From NCBI GenBank assembly GCA_010909725.1, contig JAACMV010000003.1, positions 1,178,001 to 1,242,000 on the forward strand: DNA of 64,000 nt, given 5' to 3'. Below, in pieces: positions 54,335-64,000 of this stretch. The stretch's first letter is position 1, and each line of letters opens with the position of its first letter. The DNA is from Picochlorum sp. 'celeri'. Lineage: Eukaryota; Chlorophyta; Trebouxiophyceae. Below the pieces are notes generated by a model, which saw nothing but the letters and a program-made list of their open reading frames with translations, was not told the DNA's origin and made no database searches. A program made the position numbers and the translations under genes.

Positions 54335-56338
54335 ATGAGAGGACGTGTCTTTGGTGCTGGTCGAAGCCTTCTGTGGTCGCTGTCCTTTGAAAAGCAGAGG
54401 GGCGTTGTGCTGAGCCGATGCACATTTTCGTCATACACTTCAGCATCGAGCAGTGCAAGTGAGAAGAAATGGGCTTCTTGGTCTTTGGGAGCCCTCTGTG
54501 CAGGCCTGGGAACATTTGTATGGGGAGCCTCTGGCAAATCCGAGTGTGCCATTCCCATTGGAGAGAATGGTGCAACAGCGCCGGCGGTGCAAGTCGATGG
54601 TTGTGATACATTCGATCACGTCATTCTTGGAGGAGGGACCGCTGGATGTGTGATTGCATATTTGCTGGGGAAATGGGTGGATGATCAAAAGATCAATGCC
54701 AATGTTCTTCTGGTGGATGGTGGACCTGGATTTGAGAAGGCAAACCCGGATCTGCTGGCGTGGTATGATATGTGGGGTGAGTTTGGAAAAGTGCACGAAT
54801 CCCAATATGCGGGAGATAGCACCAATAGGACATCGGTGTACCCAATCACCCCATCGGACCACAGGGGACTCGGAGGCTGTGGAGCGCATGATACCAGGAT
54901 TTACTACTTGCCGAGCGAGAAGGAGCAGCACGAATATGCCAAGACATTTGGTTGGAGCCTCAGTGAGCTGAGGGAATACATGCAGACCGCAATGAATCTG
55001 GAGCCAGCCATCAAGGCATGCCCCCATGGTGAGGACTACTTTGATCTGGTGATCAAGGAGCTCTCGGAAAGGTCTGGGCTGAAGAGGCTTCCCGATGACA
55101 GATTTTATGGCAATGTAGTTGCAGACTCTGTAGCATATTTCGATGTTGGCGGGTATGCACTATCCAACACTCGGGGAATCAGATGGTCGCCAGCAATGTT
55201 GATCAATAGCGCAGATGATTCGATCCGACCTAAATCCCTCAAAGTGCTGACAGGAGCAGAGATTGAAGCAATTGAATTTCGAAAGGGAGATCCGACAGTG
55301 GTCGAGGGTGTGAGGACCAAGGTTGATGGGGAACCCAAGCACATTCATCTTGCTGATAAGGGAAGCGTCACCCTCTGTGCTGGATCGATAGGGAACTCTG
55401 CAATCTTGCAAAGATCGGGAGTGGGAGATCCGCAGACTTTGAGGCAAGTGGGGATCGAGCCGGTCTTACCGCATCCCGAAGTGGGCCATGGGGTTGATCA
55501 CGAAGAGATTGCAGTTCAGTATGCACCTCCCGCCAAGTGGCCTGGTGGCACCATGCCTGCTGGTGGTGTCATGGGCTGGGCACTGGGTATTTTTAAAAGT
55601 CTACCGGGACTCGAGCAAATTATGCAAGCGCATTTCAGCATTGCTGGACCTCCGTATGACGATGAGGTGACTGTTGTTGGAACGCCCAACAATACCAAGC
55701 CAGACCAACACAAAGGATACAGAGTACAGATCCAATCACCATCTTCTGATGAGGCAGCAGTTCTCAAATACGAATACAGTTCACATGAGCGAGAGGTATT
55801 CCTCAAGGGGCTCCGAGAAATGGTGGGGATGTTTGAGAAACTGAAGGAGGCAGGCTTGGTGGGGGAACGGGTAGCTCCACCGCGTGATATTGACTTGGAC
55901 GATGACAATGCTCTATGGTCATGGATCCATGATAACAAGCACACGGCGTACCATTGGCTTGGGACGTGCAAGGCGGGTCTCAGAGGAAAAGTCACACCAG
56001 GGTCTGTAGTAGATGAGACCTTTCGCCTCAGGACAGGAACTGACCAAGAAAAAGTTGTTGATAATCTGTTCCTGTCGTCTGCCGCGGTACTACCCTTTCC
56101 ACCGACGGCAAACCCCCATATAACGATCCAGTCGTTCGCTGTGGCGGAGGCCTGGCAAGCATTCCAGCACATGGCAAAGATTCGTGGAATTCGCGCACAG
56201 TTGCCACAAGAGCTGCAGACCGCCAGGTCGCAATTGAAAAGTGATAAAGGACAGCTCCGGGTACGGGGACCTGGAGAAGAAAAGCCTAACATTGGCCAGG
56301 TGGCCAAGAGATATTTTGATATGCATCAGCAGCAGTAA
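54335..56338 (+). CDS. GMC-family FAD oxidoreductase, organelle targeted
   Basis: The 667-residue intronless protein starts with the ATG at 54335. An Arg/Ser presequence and a hydrophobic helix (LGALCAGLGTFVWGA) precede the FAD-binding loop ILGGGTAGCVIAYLLG at about 97. LGGCGAHDTRIYY is the second GMC block; the catalytic His lies in AYHWLGTCKAG, and NPHITIQSFAVAEA closes the FAD domain. GMC enzymes oxidise alcohols or aldehydes; substrate unknown. The presequence plus a membrane anchor suggests a mitochondrial or plastid envelope location. I could not confirm the residues of fatty acid photodecarboxylase. The right end of the inverted-repeat element is 200 bp upstream. Confidence 0.87.
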   Translation: MRGRVFGAGRSLLWSLSFEKQRGVVLSRCTFSSYTSASSSASEKKWASWSLGALCAGLGTFVWGASGKSECAIPIGENGATAPAVQVDGCDTFDHVILGGGTAGCVIAYLLGKWVDDQKINANVLLVDGGPGFEKANPDLLAWYDMWGEFGKVHESQYAGDSTNRTSVYPITPSDHRGLGGCGAHDTRIYYLPSEKEQHEYAKTFGWSLSELREYMQTAMNLEPAIKACPHGEDYFDLVIKELSERSGLKRLPDDRFYGNVVADSVAYFDVGGYALSNTRGIRWSPAMLINSADDSIRPKSLKVLTGAEIEAIEFRKGDPTVVEGVRTKVDGEPKHIHLADKGSVTLCAGSIGNSAILQRSGVGDPQTLRQVGIEPVLPHPEVGHGVDHEEIAVQYAPPAKWPGGTMPAGGVMGWALGIFKSLPGLEQIMQAHFSIAGPPYDDEVTVVGTPNNTKPDQHKGYRVQIQSPSSDEAAVLKYEYSSHEREVFLKGLREMVGMFEKLKEAGLVGERVAPPRDIDLDDDNALWSWIHDNKHTAYHWLGTCKAGLRGKVTPGSVVDETFRLRTGTDQEKVVDNLFLSSAAVLPFPPTANPHITIQSFAVAEAWQAFQHMAKIRGIRAQLPQELQTARSQLKSDKGQLRVRGPGEEKPNIGQVAKRYFDMHQQQ

Positions 56339-56855
56339 GTGCACCTTGAACAATTAAGCATGTCTTCTTTTTTGCATTTCAGAGGATGTACAATGCAATT
56401 CATTCATTCATTTTTTGTGTGTAACTAAAACGATGACATTTTAGTTTCATACTCTGGTTATGAGATCACATCTCGTTGCCAGAAAGCACGCTCACATTTA
56501 TTTTTCCTACAACGGCGTACTTTTCAGCGCTTGTGAAGCCCCATGCCAATTGGGGGACTTTCCAATTTGGCATGGCAGCCTCAGCAGTATTGGCCACTTG
56601 GGAATTCGTCAATCTCAAATCTATGAATCCCTCCAAGATCCGAAAGTCCCATTGCTCTATCCAGTTATCTATGATGTATCCCTGCAGGATGGATCAAGCA
56701 GTGCTGAGATCCAACTTGAGCTTCACTTCAGAGAAGTTTGTGTGGATTATATCCAGAAGAGTCTTATCAACAAGTGATTCTGGCTTGACAGTATTTTAAA
56801 TATTAAAAACGATGCGAAATTGCTTGCTTGGATAGAATCAGGATCAGCTTCGACC
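56339..56855. other. Spacer with weak coding remnants
   Basis: About 517 bp follows the GMC gene. A plus-strand frame at 56476-56799 lacks an ATG and contains a possible membrane helix (FQFGMAASAVLATWEFV). No family match is recognised. The C-terminal half expected for the neighbouring nuclease remnant is not found here. Confidence 0.4.
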
Positions 56856-57755
56856 TCAGGTAAGGTGACAAGATTCCATTGTATTAGGAATGAAACAACA
56901 CCACTGCCGAAGCAGGTCCTTGAGGGCTCGAAAGCAGATCCTTTCTGTACCGTGTTTTTCTGAATTAATCAAGGCGTTCCCAAACACAACTACAGTCCTG
57001 CTCTGAGTCTCCCTGTTCTTTGTCACACAGATCCTTTCAACCATGGAGTCCAGCATTTGTTGCGTATTTGTGTACACAGAGAACCTTTGCCTTCGGAAAC
57101 AGTTCTGGGAATAAAAGGCATAAACTGTTTTCAAGTGGCTATTATTCTCCTTACAGAATGCAAGCACATCTACTGCTGTTCTGACTTTTCTGGTGGGTGC
57201 CTCCTGTTTCCATGCACCTGTGCCTGACCTGCTCTGCGTCCATACCTGTTCCAATGCCTTTCGCTTGAGGATGCCCGCACTTGATCGCATCTCGTGGTTG
57301 CTCAAGCTCGCCGTCTCGAAAGGTTCGTAGTCTCCATGTCGCTTGTCCTCCTCACAAAGTATCCTCATTTTGCCCTGATCCAGCTTGATGCCCACAGATG
57401 ACTAGAGGGGGCCTGGATCGAAGACCCATGCGTTGTCAGGCGATTTGGCCAGCAGTTCTTTTGCTCTGTCCAGGTTCGCTCGACTGGGAGTATTCAGGGA
57501 CTTTTGTGTAGGTGTTCCTGCCTTATTTGTTCGTGTTCGTTTTCTCGTTTCTTCCTTTGAAGACTCATTCTCCTTCTGTGCCTCCTTGTCTTTTCTCCTT
57601 TCCTTTTTTTCCTCCTCGTCGGCTTTAATTTCTGTGTCCGTCTTCAGATGATAATATTGCAGCGACAGGTCAACACCGTCAGTGGACAGTTGATCTCCAA
57701 ACAGCCACTGGTGTCCATCTTGGCACTTCCTGACTTTGATATGGAAACCCTTGCC
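56856..57755 (-). pseudogene. Decayed Fanzor/TnpB-like RuvC nuclease fragment
   Basis: One minus-strand frame runs 300 codons from 57755 to the TGA at 56856, broken by a single in-frame TAG at 57402-57404. In order it shows STDGVDLSLQY (near 57685-57653), a Lys/Glu-rich linker, WVFDPGPL directly before the TAG (the DPG of a RuvC-I motif), VGIKL directly after, and VVVFGNALINSEKHG in the last third. TDGV followed by a charged linker and DPG is the arrangement I know from eukaryotic Fanzor (OMEGA/TnpB-like) proteins. The N-terminal domain, RuvC-II and III acidic residues and zinc finger are missing, so it is a fossil. The family call rests on motif order, not alignment. Confidence 0.62.
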
Positions 57756-57943
57756 CTATGTATGGTCAGTCAGGAGTCATTGGGCAGGCGCCTGCTACCG
57801 GGGAACTGACCATGACTATGCTGCGTGGAATGTTGACATTAAATGAGATTTTTAGAAATTGAATTCAAAAGGTGGACATTGTATAGCGTTGTATCGACAC
57901 CCGATCGATGTAGTTGTTCTGTTGCAAACAGACCCTGTCCATC

Positions 57944-58333
57944 ATGCCTCGTTGCACAAATTGCGGTCGACAGCGTGAAAAAAATAAAACCAGGTTCTAC
58001 CAAGGTCGCCGAGTATGCCATCAGTGTATGAGCTCTCTTTTGCGGAGTGAAGGGTGGGCTCTCTCACCAACCCTTGCGGGGCGAGCCAACAAGGGTGGAA
58101 AGCAGAGTGTTGATAATGGTGGTGATCATGGTGGTGATGAAAATTCCAAAGACAGAGTCCCCTCGATCGCTGATGGTGCTGACGGTGACGCCTCGAGTGA
58201 GGGTGTCACCCTGGACTCTGTCGAATTACCTCCTTCCATGTGGGATGGTGGCCGTGCGATCCAGTGGCTAGAATCATACAAACGAGAGCTAACAATCGAG
58301 CAGCAGGAGAACCAACAATATGAGATGCTGTAG
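57944..58333 (+). CDS. Small zinc-ribbon protein, unknown function
   Basis: The 129-residue frame starts with the ATG at 57944. The N-terminus MPRCTNCGRQREKN and RRVCHQCMSSLL gives two CxxC pairs 18-20 residues apart, a treble-clef or zinc-ribbon-like metal site. A Gly/Asp-rich linker and an acidic C-terminus with a short helix (IEQQENQQYEML) follow. No family is recognised. It is divergent from, and less than 200 bp from, the decayed nuclease, so it could be a passenger of the same mobile element or an unrelated resident gene. Confidence 0.55.
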   Translation: MPRCTNCGRQREKNKTRFYQGRRVCHQCMSSLLRSEGWALSPTLAGRANKGGKQSVDNGGDHGGDENSKDRVPSIADGADGDASSEGVTLDSVELPPSMWDGGRAIQWLESYKRELTIEQQENQQYEML

Positions 58334-59813
58334 AGGCGTTTCTGGGTAGAAGTGAATACAATAAATGTTGACCTATGACATGGCATGTGACTTTTCACTT
58401 GCTATGGCTGCTTTGACGTCTGTATCTCGATCTGGAACTCCTAGGGAATTCGAAGGCATACACTAATTCGTTAGTTACACAGTAGTGCTCGACCATGCAT
58501 CACTTGTTCAGCTGCTCCCTTTTAACAATGATAGCAACTGTAGAGTTTGCAGCCTTCAGCATATTATGACCCACATGAGACATACTACCAAAGCAAGGGG
58601 CAAATCTATCACTTTCTCGAAGTACTGTTGAGGGTAAAAAGGCGATACCAGAGGAGAGACCTGCCAGCACTGTGCTTCCTGTGACCACTGGAGAGGGACT
58701 GAAGAAGCCATATGGGGAAATCCTTCCTCCAAAACGTGTGTATAACACGTTTTGATGGATACGCATACCTTGTGAGTCAGTTGTATGTAATAATAAATGG
58801 ATTTGACTCTCTGGCCGCGCTGAGCATTGTAAATGGTCTTCCTAACTGCATCAATATGTAGTGGCAATGCATATCAAGGCCCAAGCATCCAAGGGATAAT
58901 TGCCCTAGCGATTAACAATCCATATTGATCTAATAATATCCTGAGCTGCCTGTAGATCTACCTGAAACAAATTGCTGTATAACGAGAGCGCTATGGGGCA
59001 GTAGTCAAAGAAATGAGATCTTCCTGGTTGGACTGGACTAAAATGGCAAATGCAGGGATTATCGACTCTAATTCTTTCACTAATGATACCTGTCCACATA
59101 ATAGTTTCTCAGAAGGCGATTTTATACACTAACGGAATCGGGATCGTGCACGCAGCGCTTGTTGCACTGCTTCAAAGGTTTGCCCGTTCTTTTCATGAGC
59201 ATCAGAGGAAGGTTGAAATTTGAATCTGCGATCACATCAGCGTGCTGACAAGAGCAATACACCTTGGCATACACTTTTGAAGTTATACTGTTATTAGAAG
59301 TGATATTGTGGTATCCTCTGGTGGTTCGACCCAGTAGAATTTGGACTCGTTTTAAATGGCACATAATGCGGTTTATAATATTAGTGATGCATGGCAATCA
59401 ATGATATATATAAGTGAAGGCCCAGTGCATGGAAACATGATGAACGATAATAAATTTCTTAAAGAGTTAATGGAGACTGTTCACAATTTCGCAGCAAGGT
59501 TTTGCCGAGAGGACAGTGAGTTTGTTGATGGGTTTGCCAAGTGGAGAGGACCCCAAGGTGGCGACTTTACAAATGCTCGGCGCAATTGGTGATGCTGAGC
59601 ATCTGTGCCTCGAGGTTTTTTTAGCATTTGTGAAGGAAAGAAATAATCTTTCGACTCAGCCATGCACCATGTAGAGGAGTATGTACCTTCTTGTGTGCCT
59701 ACAAATGTCTGCCCATAGTTTCCTTACCTGTACATCTGGGTTATTCTACATAAAAAGCTTCATACTTGCTCAATAATTTCACTATAATTATAATTTTTCC
59801 TAGGATACAAATT
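58334..59813. other. 1.5-kb region of weak or decayed coding sequence
   Basis: The region holds several short frames and no clear gene. The best minus-strand frame (58766-58500, ATG start, 88 codons) has a hydrophobic TGSTVLAGLSSGIAFLPS. A second minus-strand frame ending at 59122 contains clustered Cys (YCSCQH, QCNKRC). A plus-strand frame at 59356-59592 ends in KWRGPQGGDFTNARRNW. None can be named. The region lies between the zinc-ribbon gene and the kinase and looks like transposon debris or fast-evolving small genes. Confidence 0.4.
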
Positions 59814-61232
59814 CTACTCCTCACTTTGTGATCCCTCATCTATGACCCCTTCTTCTTGAGCACAAGTCATTCTCCTAAGCTGATTTACAACTTCTTTGAT
59901 CCCTGGGCGATCTTTTGGGTCGAAGGACATGCATGATTTCATCAGCCTCGCAAGTTCATCAGGCAAATCAGCGGAAATTTCCAACGTTTTGCCTGTGGTC
60001 ACTGCATAAAACACCTGCACATCTTTGGCATCTTCCCATGCAAGACATCCTGTCCACACTTCCCACATCAGCACGCCCAAGGAGAATACATCTGAGGCTT
60101 TGCTCGACTCTCCATTCACCATGAATTCAGGTGCAGAGTACGACACGGTACTAAGGGTATTTATTTTCATGGTTTTTGTGGCATTCAATGATGCATGGCC
60201 AAAGTCAATTAGCTTTGCTGTCAAAGATTCTTTGTCAGGCTTGCCATCTTCACCCATCCTCGTGTAGTGAAGCATGACATTTGTATTTGATAGGTCTCGA
60301 TGGACAATGTTATTTTGATGCAAGTACTGCATTGCACAAGCAGTACTGAGGACTATTGCCTTCAAAAGTATGTATTGTTTCTGTAGATTGTTGTGCTGCC
60401 ATGCTCCCTTCCTCAGGGCCTCGTACAGCGTTCCTCCGTTGCAATATTCTTCAATGATAGCAAAATAAATTTTATCCGTAACAGCGCTCTTTTCTTTGAG
60501 AGACAGCAAGCAAACCTGCAAATCCCTCATGGATTCGGGATCCGTAGAGAACACGTCAACACGCATCCTGGATCCCCTGGAATTTACAGACTCGGTATTC
60601 CCTGACGAAGGCTGCCTAATTTGCTCGTTTATTTCATCTGCTGTGACTCTCGACAGCCTCGGAGACGTATCATTAGCTTTAGGGCGCTGATATATGCGAG
60701 TTTCAAATATTTTGGCAATGTTGGGATGTTGTCCCGTAGCCATACATGCACAAATCTCGCTCGATCCTCTCAATAGAGTTTCGCTATCATATATATGCAC
60801 AATCTTGACGGCAACTTCGCCATACAACAGGTGGAACCCGTGGTATACTCTTCCATAAGATCCAGCACCAAGATGTGATCTAATTTCCAGATTATGATCA
60901 TTCAGATCATCGACTAGAAAATTTGATCGCTTGCTGACTTGCTCATGAAACTCCTGAAGCATGTGTATGCGTTCTGGATGCAGGGTGTCTGCTGCTTCAA
61001 GGTCGGGGGCCGGAGAGCATTTGGCATCATTGCTTGATTGGGATTGCACACTGGCCTGCTCAAACGGAGATGGAAGCAGCTGCGCATCGATCTCGTCCTC
61101 CACAAATTTTTTCGCGTCGTTATTATTTTTTGCATTCGGGCCACCTTGCCTCCTAAATGCCGAAGGGCCGGAAAACACGGCGTTATTGTCTGGGATATCT
61201 GGACTATTACTCTTTCTCCCATTTCGTGACAT
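59814..61232 (-). CDS. TKL-type protein kinase
   Basis: The 472-residue intronless protein begins with ATG at 61232 (a GTG directly before it is ignored). About 110 polar residues precede the kinase domain. Motifs are the Gly loop GAGSYGRVY (about 121), VAVKIV with the Lys, HRDLSNTNVML (about 309), DFGHAS (about 339) and the SAPEF activation-segment end. HRDLSNTN with an ALxxG-like C-lobe is typical of the TKL kinases that are expanded in green algae. A Ser-rich insertion of about 60 residues sits between beta strands of the N-lobe. Pathway unknown. Confidence 0.9.
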   Translation of the reverse strand: MSRNGRKSNSPDIPDNNAVFSGPSAFRRQGGPNAKNNNDAKKFVEDEIDAQLLPSPFEQASVQSQSSNDAKCSPAPDLEAADTLHPERIHMLQEFHEQVSKRSNFLVDDLNDHNLEIRSHLGAGSYGRVYHGFHLLYGEVAVKIVHIYDSETLLRGSSEICACMATGQHPNIAKIFETRIYQRPKANDTSPRLSRVTADEINEQIRQPSSGNTESVNSRGSRMRVDVFSTDPESMRDLQVCLLSLKEKSAVTDKIYFAIIEEYCNGGTLYEALRKGAWQHNNLQKQYILLKAIVLSTACAMQYLHQNNIVHRDLSNTNVMLHYTRMGEDGKPDKESLTAKLIDFGHASLNATKTMKINTLSTVSYSAPEFMVNGESSKASDVFSLGVLMWEVWTGCLAWEDAKDVQVFYAVTTGKTLEISADLPDELARLMKSCMSFDPKDRPGIKEVVNQLRRMTCAQEEGVIDEGSQSEE

Positions 61233-61977
61233 CACAATGGCACTCGTAATACTACTACTGCCAATTCTCGCCCTAAAAAATACATGGATACTGTAAAACG
61301 AGCAATAATTTTGCCAGGTGGGCTGACGAAAGTTGAATTGAAGTTTCAGAGTTCTTGACCGAGCAATTGAGCCCCTTAAGGAAGATCTCCTCTTTTCCTA
61401 TCGAACCTTCTTCTTGATAGGCAATCGACCCAGTGCCGAGCATTTGCTATGGAGGAAAATTCTTCTCGGTCAATTATGATACATCACTTCTCTTTCTTTA
61501 TCTTCCCATTGGTGTTTGGTCCTTCGGGTATGGGGTATTTGTCGTCTTTTCAGCGATGAGGTCTGACAGGGTACCAAAGTGTTGCCCTCTCCCTACTTAG
61601 ACCTTTCCCTGCTGTACTCAATGTGGGTATTAGCTCTGTTTTTTTATACCTGTTGCGTATTCATGCACTTCAGTTGCTTCAAAGGTGGCTTTCACGTGTA
61701 TGGATGATTCTGGCACGGTGTGATTGCTTAGTCATTCAGTTTCACTATGCATTATGCCGTGTTGATAGGAAATCCTCTTTTCATCTTGGGTGCTCCTTTT
61801 TGGTGATCCTTCATCTTTCTTTTCGGCTCAAACCAAGTTTAACCAGTCAATAAGAGACCATTTAATAGCTCGAATGTTCTGTATTTTTATGACACGTCTA
61901 ATTAGATGTGTGCACCACACGAGATTGTATTCTTGAAAGAATTCTGGGATTGTTGCCGCCGTTTGGAGGCAGGATAA
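61233..61977. other. Intergenic, kinase promoter side
   Basis: About 745 bp between the kinase start and the repeat array. It is AT-rich and C/T-rich in places. I see no gene, tRNA or repeat. Confidence 0.5.
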
Positions 61978-62094
61978 TCGCGTACCGCCGTCGTCCCACT
62001 CCCTATTGAATGTGATGGGAGAAGAACAGAGAGCCCGATAAGGAGGTGGAGATGGTATCATTTAAATTGAATTGATGTGCGGGTTGAATTTTGA
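61978..62094. repeat. Truncated, diverged copy of the terminal repeat unit
   Basis: This stretch matches two separate parts of the downstream unit: the GTCCCACTC-CTATT-A-GTGATGG block with GAGCCCGATAAGGAGG, and then the AATTGAATTGA-GTG block that precedes each unit. About 330 bp between them is missing. It is the diverged edge of the array. Confidence 0.65.
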
Positions 62095-64000
62095 ATGCGT
62101 TGTGTCTCAGCTTACCCTACACCTTCCATCCCAGGGTACCCTACCCATCATTTGGACAATTGTCTTCTAGATAGAGGTACTATGCAATCTGTAAAAGTGA
62201 GAGACAGAAAAGAAAGAGTAGCGTTCGACCCCGGCGTTTTTCCCGTATACATTTTCTTATGTTCTTCTTACGGCCAAGGTTCGCAGAATTTCGGAGGGGG
62301 GGGGGGGTCCCACTCACTATTAGACGTGATGGGAGAGCCCGATAAGGAGGAGGAACGACAGGAGCCAATCACCACCGCTTTGACCCTGGCGAAATTCGCC
62401 CGGTGCCTTTCTGTGATGTTGATTGGTGGCATGGGCGTGCATGGGGCTCATTCCTCTGCGGGCGATGCTCTCGCTCCCTTCTCTTTGAAATTCCGTTCTC
62501 TTGCCTGCCTCACTCTGAGAATGAAATGAAACACACGCCCTATACTTGAACGACATTTGGGCAAATGGGAGAACCAAAGCTGTTCCAGACGATGGCGAGT
62601 AGCAGCAAATATTCGACCCCGGCGTATTTCCCGTATATCCCTTCATACGGCCAAGGTTTACGTATCGCCGTACGTTCCTGCAGCGAGTGGCGAGGAATGA
62701 TCATTCAAATTGAATTGACGTGAGAGGTGAATTTTGAATGCGTTGTGTCTCAGCTTATCCAGCTTACCCTACACCTTCCATCCCAGGGTAGGGTACCCTA
62801 CCCATCATTTGGACAATTGTCTTCTAGATAGAGGTACTATGCAATCTGTAAAAGTGAGAGACAGAAAAGAAAGAGTAGCGTTCGACCCCGGCGTTTTTCC
62901 CGTATACATTTTCTTATGTTCTTCTTACGGCCAAGGTTCGCAGAATTTCGGAGGGGGGGGTCCCACTCACTATTAGACGTGATGGGAGAGCCCGATAAGG
63001 AGGAGGAACGACAGGAGCCAATCACCACCGCTTTGACCCTGGCGAAATTCGCCCGGTGCCTTTCTGTGATGTTGATTGGTGGCATGGGCGTGCATGGGGC
63101 TCATTCCTCTGCGGGCGATGCTCTCGCTCCCTTCTCTTTGAAATTCCGTTCTCTTGCCTGCCTCACTCTGAGAATGAAATGAAACACACGCCCTATACTT
63201 GAACGACATTTGGGCAAATGGGAGAACCAAAGCTGTTCCAGACGATGGCGAGTAGCAGCAAATATTCGACCCCGGCGTATTTCCCGTATATCCCTTCATA
63301 CGGCCAAGGTTTACGTATCGCCGTACGTTCCTGCAGCGAGTGGCGAGGAATGATCATTCAAATTGAATTGACGTGAGAGGTGAATTTTGAATGCGTTGTG
63401 TCTCAGCTTATCCAGCTTACCCTACACCTTCCATCCCAGGGTAGGGTACCCTACCCATCATTTGGACAATTGTCTTCTAGATAGAGGTACTATGCAATCT
63501 GTAAAAGTGAGAGACAGAAAAGAAAGAGTAGCGTTCGACGCCCGGCGTTTTTCCCGTATACATTTTCTTATGTTCTTCTTACGGCCAAGGTTCGCAGAAT
63601 TTCGGAGGGGGGGGTCCCCACTCACTATTAGACGTGATGGGAGAGCCCGATAAGGAGGAGGGAACGACAGGAGCCAATCACCACCGCTTTGACCCTGGCG
63701 AAATTCGACCGGTGCCTTTCTGTGATGTTGATTGGTGGCATGGGCGTGCATGGGCTCATTCCTCTGCGGGCGATGCTCTCGCTCCCTTCTCTTTGAAATT
63801 CCGTTCTCTTGCCTGCCTCACTCTGAGAATGAAATGAAACACACGCCCTATACTTGAACGACATTTGGGCAAATGGGAGAACCAAAGCTGTTCCAGACGA
63901 TGGCGAGTAGCAGCAAATATTCGACCCCGGCGTATTTCCCGTATATCCCTTCATACGGCCAAGGTTTTACGTATCGCCGTACGTTCCTGCAGCGAGTGGC
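62095..64000. repeat. Tandem array of ~650-bp units, probably subtelomeric satellite
   Basis: Three head-to-tail copies begin at 62095, 62738 and 63391 (periods 643 and 653 bp); the third is cut by the window edge. Copies 2 and 3 are nearly identical; copy 1 lacks about 10 bp in two places. Each unit has a G run (12, 8 and 8 G), and copies 2 and 3 contain GGGTAGGGTACCCTACCC, an 18-bp palindrome of telomere-like TAGGG blocks; copy 1 has a shortened form. A 108-codon minus-strand frame recurs in all three, but through compensating shifts in copy 3. No transposase or known satellite was recognised. Confidence 0.85.

Noticed and set aside
54335..56338. Fatty acid photodecarboxylase
   Set aside because: It is a GMC enzyme with FAD motifs, but I cannot place the photodecarboxylase-specific residues, so only the superfamily is claimed.
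57433..57651. Plus-strand 72-codon Ser/Phe-rich frame
   Set aside because: It is the antisense of the Lys/Glu-rich linker of the nuclease remnant.

Overview
This window is nuclear DNA of a photosynthetic eukaryote, most likely a small green-lineage alga (a chlorophyte or prasinophyte type, or an alga with a green secondary plastid). The evidence is a green-type Rubisco activase, plant-type large IspG, plastid ClpR, a lumenal Deg protease and a PsbP-like lumen protein, lying among eukaryotic housekeeping genes (RPN2, HBS1, SLY1, importin-11, TFIIE beta, PRORP, ADAT2, RPS23). About 29 short GT-AG introns can be placed by joining frames that complete known proteins. They are mostly 63-106 bp (extremes 39 and about 202 bp), usually with GTACGT, GTATGT or GTGCGT-like donors. 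I did not assign a species. Where an open frame begins with GTG or TTG, I moved the start to an ATG or to an upstream exon.

Layout. 1-13.4 kb: purple acid phosphatase (cut by the window edge), five-KH RNA-binding protein, S1-domain protein, two divergent class I methyltransferases, DEG protease, UDP-glucose pyrophosphorylase, HBS1. 13.4-18.8 kb: a stray copy of the Rubisco activase 3' end, a secreted Ser/Thr-rich protein, Rubisco activase itself, a frameshifted 2OG-Fe(II) oxygenase and an AT-hook protein. 19.2-29.4 kb: RPN2, PsbP-like, LCMT1, mitochondrial bL28, a tiny membrane protein, PTRHD1, ClpR, TFIIE beta, RPS23. 29.6-53.3 kb: PRORP, SLY1, a HERP-like ER protein, pfkB kinase, ADAT2, importin-11, IspG, AK6, a coiled-coil membrane protein, YIF1, Bud32, REXO4, mS33 and a PepD-type dipeptidase. 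This core is very compact: convergent stop codons lie 3-29 bp apart.

53.3-59.8 kb is the accessory part: a 788-bp element with perfect 35-bp terminal inverted repeats, a GMC oxidoreductase, a decayed Fanzor/TnpB-like RuvC nuclease, a zinc-ribbon gene and about 1.5 kb of weak or decayed coding sequence. After a TKL-type kinase (59.8-61.2 kb), the window ends in a tandem array of about 650-bp units. Each unit carries a telomere-like palindrome, which suggests a subtelomeric or satellite region.

Functional groups: plastid maintenance and photosynthesis (Rca, IspG, ClpR, DEG, PsbP-like, S1 protein); tRNA metabolism (PRORP, ADAT2, Bud32, PTRHD1); mitochondrial ribosome (bL28, mS33); secretory pathway (SLY1, YIF1, HERP-like); ribosome biogenesis and rescue (AK6, REXO4, HBS1). 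Nothing suggests operons; neighbours are mostly divergent or convergent pairs.
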